This document shows positions 1-5,808 of a DNA stretch of 7,778 nt, one piece after another. The stretch spans positions 1 through 7,778 of the forward strand of contig JAGOFF010000106.1 in the NCBI GenBank assembly GCA_017997315.1, in the 5' to 3' direction. Below the pieces are notes generated by a model. It did not search any database. It was not told where the DNA came from and saw only the letters and a list, made by a program, of their open reading frames with translations. The stretch is from Clostridia bacterium. GTDB taxonomy: Bacteria > Bacillota > Clostridia > Saccharofermentanales > UBA5734. The position numbers and the translations under genes are program-made. How positions within the stretch are numbered: the stretch's first letter is position 1; each line of letters starts with the position of its first letter.

Positions 1-574
1 GTCCGGGGACGGCGGCAAGGGCCGCGTTCCACTTGATTATCCGGTCCGAACACCGCACCTTGGGGATCTTGCGGCCGGATTTGACCCAGAATCCGACGGA
101 CATCAGCGGCGGCAGGTAGTCCGGAACCGACGACACGATCGTCGTACGGATCCGGGACCGCTCCAGGATGGAGAGATGTTTGGGAAGAAACGCGTCCAGG
201 ATGAAAAGGAACTCGCTGTCGGTGGTCTGGATGTAGTGCTGCAGCTCCTCGGCCGGCGACAGCGGATGGACCATGTTGGCAACCCCGCCGAGCCGGTTGA
301 CCGCATAAAACGCGATGACCGCATCCGGAATGTTCGGCAGGCAGATCGTCGCAACCGTCCCTCGGGTGAATCCCATCATCGACAGGCGGTCCGCCATCCG
401 GTCGACCAGGCCGAGCATCTCCTCGTAGGACATCCGCCGGCCCATGAAGCTCAGTGCGGTCTGTGCCGGATACCGGGCCGCCCGGTCACGGACAAGCCCA
501 TACATGGTCTTTTCAGGATAATCGATGGTCGTCTGGAAAATCGGATCGTAATGCTGAGTCCAGATTCTGTCCAC
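1..574 (-). CDS. AMP-binding acyl-CoA synthetase (long/medium-chain acyl-CoA ligase family), N-terminal part, cut by window edge
   Basis: The frame stays open for 191 codons from a GTG at 574-572 to the left edge, so only the N-terminal third or so of the usual length is present. The GTG is preceded by AAGGAGGT (591-584) with a 9-nt spacer, a near-ideal ribosome binding site that decides this non-ATG start. Visible features fit the N-terminal domain of ANL-superfamily acyl-CoA ligases: residues 25-65 (YGLVRDRAARYPAQTAL, then the YEEML region) and the segment around 79-108, LPNIPDAVIAFYAVNRLGG followed by NMVHPLS, which resembles the family's A2-type motif. Members activate a carboxylic acid with ATP to an acyl-AMP and transfer it to CoA in the cytoplasm. 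The P-loop, YGQTE and C-terminal lysine motifs lie outside the window, so activity and chain-length preference cannot be judged. It is divergent from radA. Family is confident, substrate unknown. Confidence 0.87.
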   Translation of the reverse strand, partial: MDRIWTQHYDPIFQTTIDYPEKTMYGLVRDRAARYPAQTALSFMGRRMSYEEMLGLVDRMADRLSMMGFTRGTVATICLPNIPDAVIAFYAVNRLGGVANMVHPLSPAEELQHYIQTTDSEFLFILDAFLPKHLSILERSRIRTTIVSSVPDYLPPLMSVGFWVKSGRKIPKVRCSDRIIKWNAALAAVPG

Positions 575-619
575 CCTGTCGGGACCTCCTTCGGTGTATC
601 CGCCGCACGTGAATCGTGA

Positions 620-647
620 TTGTCAGGGAGCATATCAGCCCTATTCT
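620..647 (+). promoter_or_regulatory. Candidate sigma70-type promoter for radA-ispD
   Basis: TTGTCA (620-625, 5 of 6 matches to the -35 consensus) and TATTCT (642-647, 4 of 6 to the -10) are separated by 16 nt. The start would be near 654, leaving a leader of about 85 nt before the radA ATG at 739. Its -10 shares bases with the opposite-strand -10 candidate. The spacer carries a weak dyad, AGGG (625-628) with CCCT (639-642). Confidence 0.4.
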
Positions 648-671
648 ACACGGAATGAACCATAAATCCAA
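643..671 (-). promoter_or_regulatory. Candidate sigma70-type promoter for the left acyl-CoA synthetase
   Basis: On the minus strand TTGGAT (671-666) and TAGAAT (648-643) are separated by 17 nt. The -10 matches the consensus at 5 of 6 positions, the -35 at only 3 of 6. Transcription would start near 636, giving a leader of about 60 nt before the GTG at 574. It overlaps the plus-strand radA promoter candidate. Prediction by eye only. Confidence 0.4.
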
Positions 672-738
672 TCAAGCCGGGGGACAGGACCGGATGTCCC
701 CGATTGCGGCGGCCGGAACGGACTGCTATCCTTGTACC

Positions 739-2133
739 ATGGCAAAGACGAAGACCACCTATTTCTGCGGTGAATGCGGGTACGAGACATCCGGCTGGAT
801 GGGACGCTGCCCCGGCTGCGGCCAGTACAACACCATGGTCGAGGAGCGCGTGGCGACCGGCGCTTCCGCCCGCAACGGCGCGAAACCGGCGGGATGGCTG
901 GCGCGCGGCGCGGACGCCGCGGGGACGGCCGTTCCCCTCGATTCGGTGCCGACCGGCGAGGGACGCCGGTTTGCGACGGGTATGCCGGAGCTGGACCGGG
1001 TTCTCGGAGGCGGATTCGTACAGGGTTCCCTGGTCCTCGTAGGCGGGGATCCGGGCATCGGAAAGTCCACATTGCTTCTCCAGGCCTGCGATCAGGTGGG
1101 TTCCCACGGAAACGCGCTGTACGTGTCCGGCGAAGAGTCGCCGAGCCAGGTCAAACTCCGCGCCGAGCGTCTGGGAATCGGAGGGGCCGGGATCCGGCTG
1201 CTGTCCGAAACTTCCTTCGACGCGATCGCCGCCTCGATCACCGCGGAAAAGCCGGTGCTGGCTGTGATCGATTCGATCCAGACCATGTATGCCGAGGATC
1301 TGTCCTCCGCGCCGGGAACGGTATCACAGGTCCGCGAAGTCACCGGCGGACTGCTTCGGATCGCCAAAGCCCAAGGCACCGTGGTTGTGCTGGTCGGCCA
1401 TGTGACCAAGGACGGCTCCATCGCGGGGCCCCGCGTGTTGGAACACATGGTGGACACGGTTCTGTATTTCGAGGGGGAGCGCCAAAGCTCGTTCCGGATT
1501 CTGCGCGCCACCAAAAACCGGTTTGGAGCCACGGACGAACTGGGCATCTTTGAAATGCGGGACACCGGACTGGTGGGTGTGGAAAACGCATCGCAGGCCA
1601 TGCTCTCCGGGCGGCCGCTCGGCGTTCCGGGATCGGTGGTTGCGGCCTGCATGGAAGGAACGCGCCCGATCCTGGTCGAAATCCAGGCGCTTCTCAACGA
1701 AAGCGCGTTCGCGGCACCGCAACGCATGAGCCAGGGGATCGACCGCAACCGCGTGGCCATGCTGACCGCGGTCATGGACCGGCGGCTGCGGTTGGGACTG
1801 TCGAACATGGACTCCTTCCTCAATGTGGTGGGAGGCCTCCGGATCGAGGAAACCGCGGGGGATCTTGCCGTGGTGTGCGCTATCGCCTCGACCTTCCGCG
1901 ACCGGCCGCTCCGTCCCGATACCGTCGTTTTCGGCGAGGTCGGGCTGTCCGGCGAGATCCGCACTGTGGGGAGCGTCGACCGCCGGATCATCGAAGCCGG
2001 CCGCATGGGTTTCACCTCCTGCGTCCTGCCCGGCGGGGTCCGGCGCGCGACCGAAAGGATCCGGGCCGATAAGCTCCCCGAGCTGTTTTTTGTCGACAAT
2101 ATCCACGAAGCGTTGGATGTCGCCCTCGGATGA
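739..2133 (+). CDS. radA: DNA repair protein RadA (Sms), 464 aa
   Basis: RadA is a RecA-related ATPase that drives branch migration of recombination intermediates, also described as a DnaB-like helicase in transformation. All family hallmarks are visible: an N-terminal C4 zinc finger (C10, C13, C24, C27), Walker A GGDPGIGKST at 102-111, the RadA-specific KNRFG motif at 259-263, and a C-terminal Lon-protease-like domain (about 330-460) ending in the VGLSGEIR and VDRRIIEA region. Length matches the usual 450-460 aa. The frame is open from 616, but residue 1 is placed at 739 because family members begin a few residues before the zinc finger (here MAKTKTTYFCGECG). No convincing Shine-Dalgarno precedes 739; ATG 694 is the nearest alternative. 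The stop overlaps the ispD start as ATGA, so the two genes are probably co-transcribed and translationally coupled. In many Bacillota radA is followed by disA; none is present here. Confidence 0.96.
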   Translation: MAKTKTTYFCGECGYETSGWMGRCPGCGQYNTMVEERVATGASARNGAKPAGWLARGADAAGTAVPLDSVPTGEGRRFATGMPELDRVLGGGFVQGSLVLVGGDPGIGKSTLLLQACDQVGSHGNALYVSGEESPSQVKLRAERLGIGGAGIRLLSETSFDAIAASITAEKPVLAVIDSIQTMYAEDLSSAPGTVSQVREVTGGLLRIAKAQGTVVVLVGHVTKDGSIAGPRVLEHMVDTVLYFEGERQSSFRILRATKNRFGATDELGIFEMRDTGLVGVENASQAMLSGRPLGVPGSVVAACMEGTRPILVEIQALLNESAFAAPQRMSQGIDRNRVAMLTAVMDRRLRLGLSNMDSFLNVVGGLRIEETAGDLAVVCAIASTFRDRPLRPDTVVFGEVGLSGEIRTVGSVDRRIIEAGRMGFTSCVLPGGVRRATERIRADKLPELFFVDNIHEALDVALG

Positions 2134-2876
2134 GCACCTTGAGCGGGTCGCCGCCCGAGCCCGGCATCCATGTCCTGATCACCGCGGCCGGCGGCGGTAC
2201 GCGGATGGGCTCCGGCGTGAACAAGCTCCGGGTGTCCATCGGAGGGATTCCGGTCATCATCCGCACCCTGCGTACGTTCCTCGCCCTGCCATCCGTCCGG
2301 CGCATCCTGCTGGTCGTTCCGTCTGCGGAGAGGGAGGCATTCCGATCCCTGTGCGCGGAGTACGGCCTGGCGGACTCGACGGATCTGGCTGGAGGCGGAG
2401 ACACGCGTCAGGAGTCCGTGATGAACGGACTGGAAGCGCTTGCCGCGCAGGCCGGGCCGGATGACATCGTGCTGATCCAGGACGGTGCGCGCTGTTTCAC
2501 GGACGGACCCACCATCGACCGGTGCATCGGAGAAGCCCTCCGCTCCGGGGCCTGCTGCGCCGCGGTGCGTCTCAAGGACACCATCAAGGAAGCGGATCCT
2601 CAGGGACTTGTGACCGGAACACCGGACCGTGCGCGGTTCTGGCTGGTCCAGACGCCGCAGGCGTTCCGATTCGGACTGGTGTTGAGTGCATACCGATCGG
2701 CGCACGAAAAAGGCGTCACCGGAACCGACGACGCTTCCCTGGTGGAAGCCGCCGGACATCCGGTCCGTCTGGTCGAAGGCTCCTATCGGAACATCAAGAT
2801 CACCACGCCGGACGACCTCCTGCTCGGGGAGACGCTGGCAAGACAACTTCGTGCGGAGAAGGGTTCAGACTCCTGA
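2130..2876 (+). CDS. ispD: 2-C-methyl-D-erythritol 4-phosphate cytidylyltransferase IspD, 248 aa
   Basis: IspD makes CDP-ME from MEP and CTP, step three of the MEP isoprenoid pathway, in the cytoplasm. The nucleotide-binding signature AAGGGTRMG (19-27) is followed by K32, placing R25 and K32 where the E. coli catalytic R20 and K27 lie. Other family landmarks are DTRQESV (91-97), IQDGAR (116-121, usually HDAAR), QTPQAF (174-179), GTDDASL (198-204) and NIKITTPDDL (221-230), whose K223 corresponds to E. coli K213. The length is slightly above the usual 225-240 aa because of about 12 extra N-terminal residues. The ATG at 2130 overlaps the radA stop (ATGA), implying translational coupling. The TGA at 2874-2876 lies inside the 3' end of ispF on the opposite strand, a 12-bp convergent overlap. 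In many bacteria ispD and ispF are adjacent on one strand or fused. Confidence 0.95.
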   Translation: MSTLSGSPPEPGIHVLITAAGGGTRMGSGVNKLRVSIGGIPVIIRTLRTFLALPSVRRILLVVPSAEREAFRSLCAEYGLADSTDLAGGGDTRQESVMNGLEALAAQAGPDDIVLIQDGARCFTDGPTIDRCIGEALRSGACCAAVRLKDTIKEADPQGLVTGTPDRARFWLVQTPQAFRFGLVLSAYRSAHEKGVTGTDDASLVEAAGHPVRLVEGSYRNIKITTPDDLLLGETLARQLRAEKGSDS

Positions 2877-3386
2877 GGAGATCCGTTCCACCGTCAGGAT
2901 GCAAAGAGCCTGGATGCCGATTCCCCGTCCGAAATCCGTCAATCCTTCGCCTGATGTTGCGGTCAGGCCGACATCCCCTTCCCCGAGTTCCATCAGTTCA
3001 GCCAGTCGCCTCCGCATGGCCTCGATGTACGGGGAGAGCCGCGGACGGGCGGCTTCAACGGAAACGGATAGGTGGACCGGCCGGTAGCCGTCCAGCCGGC
3101 GAAGGGCTTCCGCCAGATAGGCGGCACTGTCCGTGATCCCGTCCTGCAGGCACATCCGGTCCGCCGCTTCGCCAAGGATATTGACGCCGGTGATGCCCGA
3201 CACGGCGTTCGTCACTGCGTGAAGAACCACATCCGCATCGCTGTTCCCGGCCAACGCAGGGGCATCCGGAATCCGGACACCGGCCAGCATCAACGGACGC
3301 GCAGGGGTCGACAGCGGCTCCTCCGTGAACCGGTGGCTGTCCTGCCCGATCGCCGTACGGATCAACGGGAGCGAGCGGCCGTTCAC
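2865..3386 (-). CDS. ispF: 2-C-methyl-D-erythritol 2,4-cyclodiphosphate synthase IspF, 173 aa
   Basis: IspF cyclises CDP-ME 2-phosphate to MEcPP with release of CMP, step five of the MEP pathway; the family forms homotrimers with a divalent metal. Metal ligands are visible as D16 and H18 (IGQDSHRF) and H56 (SDADVVLHAVTNA). The C-terminal signature reads ATSGEGLTDFGRG, the place of the E. coli ATTTEKLGFTGRG segment. The E. coli DIGKLFPDTD segment has no obvious match; this region reads GVNILGEAADRM. I chose the GTG at 3386-3384 because it overlaps the upstream synthetase stop as GTGA, implying coupling. A TTG at 3365-3363 would give MIRTAIGQDSHRF, 166 aa, closer to the family's usual 155-160 aa, so the start is uncertain. 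No Shine-Dalgarno is seen; a hairpin (3395-3412) lies just upstream. It is the last gene of the XRE-cupin/synthetase unit and is convergent with ispD. Confidence 0.92.
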   Translation of the reverse strand: MNGRSLPLIRTAIGQDSHRFTEEPLSTPARPLMLAGVRIPDAPALAGNSDADVVLHAVTNAVSGITGVNILGEAADRMCLQDGITDSAAYLAEALRRLDGYRPVHLSVSVEAARPRLSPYIEAMRRRLAELMELGEGDVGLTATSGEGLTDFGRGIGIQALCILTVERISSGV

Positions 3387-5053
3387 GGATCGCTGCGGAC
3401 ATCTTTGTCCGCCTGCCGGATTTCCATCCGCCGGATCTTGCCGCTGATCGTTTTGGGCAGCTCGGGTACAAACTCCAGGATCCGGGGATACTTGTACGGA
3501 GCGGTGTGCGACTTCACATAGTCCTGAAGTTCGGCCATGAGCGCTTCGCACGGCTCATACCCCTTTGCCAGCACAACGGTCGCCTTGACCACCTGGCCGC
3601 GGTCCGGATCGGGGGCGCCGGTCACGGCGCATTCCAGCACGGCCGGGTGTTCCATGATGACGCTTTCCACTTCGAACGGTCCGATCCGGTACCCGGAACT
3701 CTTGATGATGTCGTCCGCGCGGCCGACGAACCAGAAGTATCCGTCCTCGTCCATCCAGGCCTGGTCTCCGGTGTGGTAGACCCCGTCGTACCAGACACTT
3801 CGTGTAAGGCCCGGATCCTTGTGGTACCCTCCGAACAGACCCGGAATCTTCCGATCATCGATCCGGATGCAGATCTCTCCGGTCTGGCCGGGCCGGACCG
3901 GCTGTCCGTCTTCGTCCTGCAGGAGGATGTCGTATGCGGGGGATGGTTTACCCATGGATCCCGGCTTGGTGGCCATCCAGTAGTTGGTGACCACCGCCAG
4001 GGTCATCTCCGTCTGGCCGTAACCCTCTTTCAGCTCAAGACCGGTCGCCCGCAGGAACTGCCCGTACACCTCCGGATTGAGCGCCTCGCCGGCGATCGTG
4101 CAGTGCTGGAGCCGGGACAGGTCGTATTTGGTCAGATCTTCCTTGATCAGGAACCGATAGATCGTCGGCGGCGCGCAGAATGTCGTCACGCCCGCCTCCA
4201 CGATATGTTCCAGCATGACATGCGGGGAGAAACGGTCAAAGTCGAAAACGTCGATGCCCGCCTCCATCATCCACTGGCCGTACAGCTTGCCCCACATGGA
4301 TTTCGCCCATCCCGTTTCGGACACGGTCAGGTGCAGACCGTCCGGATCGACTTTGTGCCAGTACTTGGCGGTCGGGATGTGACCCAACGGATACAGGTGG
4401 TCGTGGACGACCATCTTGGGCATTCCGGTCGTGCCGGATGTAAAGTACAGAAGCATGGGATCCGTCATCCCGGGCATCTCGTCCCTGGACGGCCGTACAA
4501 ATGCAGGCTGCGACGCGAGCCGCTCGTCAAAAGGAATCCAGCCCGGTTTGGATCCCTTGACGATGATCCGCGCGGTCAGCTTTCCGTATTGCTCCGCGGC
4601 TTCGTCCACATGGTCCGACACTTCACCCTCGGCGGTGCAGACGACCGCTTTTACATCCGCGGACGCAAAGCGGTACAGGATGTCCTTGACCTGCAGCTGG
4701 TTGGTTGCGGGGATCGCCACGGCTCCGATCTTGTGCAGGCCGAGGACCGCGAACCAGAACTGGTAATGACGCTTGAGGATCAGCATAACCATGTCGCCCT
4801 TGCCGATGCCGAGGGACCGGAAGAACGATGCCGCATGGTCGCTTTCCCGGCTCATATCGCCGAACGTGAACGTCCGGGTCTCCCCGGCCTCGTTGCACCA
4901 GCGCATGGCCCGCCGATCCGGGGTCGCGCCCGCAATCCGGTCGATCACGTCATAGGCGAAGTTGAACCGATCCGGCATCCGGAACCGGAAATCCACAACA
5001 CGTCCCTGGTCGTCCGTCGTTTCCTGGAGATAGTCGAGATGGAGGTTCAACAT
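3383..5053 (-). CDS. Acyl-CoA synthetase, medium-chain/acetyl-CoA-synthetase-like AMP-binding enzyme, 556 aa
   Basis: This is a full-length ANL-superfamily ligase that activates a carboxylate with ATP and transfers it to CoA. Motifs in order: P-loop YFTSGTTGMPK (203-213), SETGWAKSMWG (245-255, typical of the medium-chain/acetyl-type subgroup), GEALNPE (322-328), GYGQTE (344-349), HTGD (427-430), the hinge and A8 region GRADDIIKSSGYRIGPFE (444-461), and PKTISGKI (533-540) with K539 as the adenylation-step lysine. All key residues are intact, so activity is expected; the substrate (short, medium, branched or aromatic acid) cannot be read off. The ATG at 5053-5051 has AAGGAG (5067-5062) 8 nt upstream. 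It begins 37 nt after the XRE-cupin regulator and its TGA overlaps the ispF GTG. The long plus-strand frame opposite it is a shadow. Confidence 0.94.
   Translation of the reverse strand: MLNLHLDYLQETTDDQGRVVDFRFRMPDRFNFAYDVIDRIAGATPDRRAMRWCNEAGETRTFTFGDMSRESDHAASFFRSLGIGKGDMVMLILKRHYQFWFAVLGLHKIGAVAIPATNQLQVKDILYRFASADVKAVVCTAEGEVSDHVDEAAEQYGKLTARIIVKGSKPGWIPFDERLASQPAFVRPSRDEMPGMTDPMLLYFTSGTTGMPKMVVHDHLYPLGHIPTAKYWHKVDPDGLHLTVSETGWAKSMWGKLYGQWMMEAGIDVFDFDRFSPHVMLEHIVEAGVTTFCAPPTIYRFLIKEDLTKYDLSRLQHCTIAGEALNPEVYGQFLRATGLELKEGYGQTEMTLAVVTNYWMATKPGSMGKPSPAYDILLQDEDGQPVRPGQTGEICIRIDDRKIPGLFGGYHKDPGLTRSVWYDGVYHTGDQAWMDEDGYFWFVGRADDIIKSSGYRIGPFEVESVIMEHPAVLECAVTGAPDPDRGQVVKATVVLAKGYEPCEALMAELQDYVKSHTAPYKYPRILEFVPELPKTISGKIRRMEIRQADKDVRSDP
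3395..3412 (-). promoter_or_regulatory. Hairpin immediately upstream of the ispF start
   Basis: Read on the minus strand, GCGGAC, a 6-nt AAAGAT loop and GTCCGC form a perfect 6-bp GC-rich stem. It ends 8 nt before the ispF GTG, occupying the place where a ribosome binding site would lie. It is inside the last codons of the synthetase, so ribosomes finishing that gene would melt it. A coupling role is inference. Confidence 0.35.
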
Positions 5054-5090
5054 GATCCGTTCTCCTTGTGCACGTTTCGTTGCGGTCGGA

Positions 5091-5666
5091 CTACGCCCTG
5101 GCTGGATCCATCACGATCGCCAGAAAGCTGCAGCTGTCGCCGCCGACCGCGACCATCCCGTGCGGTTTCGACGAGTCGTAATACACGGTATCGCCTGCGC
5201 GCATGGTTTCTTCGTGTCCGTTGATCGATATCCTGAGCTGGCCGGACAGCACATGGTCCATTTCCTGGCCTTCGTGGGTGCTCATGGCGATCATGCAGGT
5301 CTCGTTCCCGTTCTCATACGGAGCGGTGACCATGAAAGGCTCGGCCAGCCGGCTTTTGAACATGTAGGCCAGATTGAGATAACGGAAGCCCTCGCGCCGG
5401 ACGATCGGCAGGCCCTCGCCGGCCCGGATGAGCTCATACCCGCTCAGTCGGGGCGACTCGCCCGATACCAGCTCCGTCAGATCGATTCCGAACCGCTGCG
5501 AGGCTTTGAACAGAAACGTGAACGAGAAATCCCTGCCGCCGCTTTCCATGATCCGGTAGTCCTCTTCGGTCACTCCCGTCGCCGCGGCCATTTCCGCTTC
5601 TGACAATCCGGAAATCTCACGCATGCCCCTCAGCCGCTCGGCGATCGCCCTGATCTTTTCATCCAT
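5091..5666 (-). CDS. XRE-family HTH / cupin-domain transcriptional regulator, 191 aa
   Basis: Two domains are visible. An N-terminal helix-turn-helix of the XRE/Cro type covers about residues 6-68 (IAERLRGMREISGLSEAEMA, then ATGVTEEDYRIMESG). A C-terminal cupin covers about 105-187, with cupin motif 1 around H131-G150 (HEGQEMDHVLSGQL, with H131 and E135) and motif 2 AGDTVYYDSSKPHG (157-170, with H169). Such proteins usually bind DNA through the HTH and sense a small molecule or metal through the cupin. The frame extends upstream, but the ATG at 5666-5664 is chosen because AGGAGGG (5681-5675) lies 8 nt before it and the HTH starts directly after. It heads a unit with the acyl-CoA synthetase and ispF. 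A palindrome inside its own promoter suggests autoregulation. Its ligand may be a substrate or product of the synthetase, which is inference. Confidence 0.93.
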   Translation of the reverse strand: MDEKIRAIAERLRGMREISGLSEAEMAAATGVTEEDYRIMESGGRDFSFTFLFKASQRFGIDLTELVSGESPRLSGYELIRAGEGLPIVRREGFRYLNLAYMFKSRLAEPFMVTAPYENGNETCMIAMSTHEGQEMDHVLSGQLRISINGHEETMRAGDTVYYDSSKPHGMVAVGGDSCSFLAIVMDPARA

Positions 5667-5697
5667 GGTCTGAGCCCTCCTCCGCTTCGGTATAGCC

Positions 5698-5726
5698 AAT
5701 CTATTCCAATGACAACCGGTTTTCAA
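5698..5726 (-). promoter_or_regulatory. Candidate promoter of the XRE-cupin / acyl-CoA synthetase / ispF unit
   Basis: On the minus strand TTGAAA (5726-5721, 5 of 6 matches to the -35 consensus) and TAGATT (5703-5698, 4 of 6 to the -10) are separated by exactly 17 nt. The start would be near 5691, about 25 nt before the ATG at 5666, with the ribosome binding site in between. This is the best-placed promoter in the 133-nt gap and overlaps a palindrome. Confidence 0.5.
5710..5725. promoter_or_regulatory. Candidate operator: 16-bp near-perfect palindrome in the XRE-cupin promoter
   Basis: TGACAACCGGTTTTCA is symmetric at 14 of 16 positions (one mismatched pair, C5713/T5722) around a perfect 8-bp AACCGGTT core (5714-5721). 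It covers most of the -35 element and half of the spacer of the predicted promoter. A dimeric repressor bound there would block RNA polymerase, so it is a natural autoregulatory site for the XRE-cupin protein. The role is inference. Confidence 0.45.
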
Positions 5727-5741
5727 CCCAAGTACAACATA

Positions 5742-5808
5742 CGGTGAGAAGTCGGGAAAGAAACTTAATGATTCGGCTCACCGCTCCGCCCGACCGGCCT
5801 TAGCGGAG
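5742..5808. repeat. Cluster of inverted repeats between the lipoprotein gene and the XRE-cupin promoter
   Basis: Three inverted repeats lie in 67 nt. CGGTGAG (5742-5748) pairs with CTCACCG (5777-5783). GTCGGG (5751-5756) pairs with CCCGAC (5789-5794). CTCCGC (5784-5789) pairs with GCGGAG (5803-5808), which overlaps the lipoprotein stop codon. The first two interleave, so they would form either alternative hairpins or a pseudoknot. There is no clean T-run after any of them, so this is not a standard intrinsic terminator. It may act as 3' end structure for the upstream operon; function unknown. Confidence 0.3.

Noticed and set aside
606..618. CACG-N5-CGTG dyad between the left synthetase and radA as an operator
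   Set aside because: Only 4-bp arms, expected often by chance, and downstream of rather than within the best promoter elements.
176..619. A 147-codon plus-strand frame at the left edge
   Set aside because: It lies opposite the N-terminal domain of the partial acyl-CoA synthetase, which has a strong ribosome binding site and recognisable motifs despite its GTG start.
1092..2846. A 584-codon open frame on the minus strand opposite radA and ispD
   Set aside because: It is antisense to two unmistakable genes, its translation is rich in Arg, Ser and Pro with no recognisable domain, and it arises from codon bias in GC-rich DNA.
3506..5224. A 572-codon open frame on the plus strand opposite the acyl-CoA synthetase
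   Set aside because: The minus-strand synthetase carries every family motif in order; the plus-strand product is His/Arg/Gly-rich with no domain and is a shadow.
5784..5808. Intrinsic terminator after the lipoprotein gene
   Set aside because: A 6-bp GC stem is present, but its loop is 14 nt, it overlaps the stop codon and no T-run follows it.
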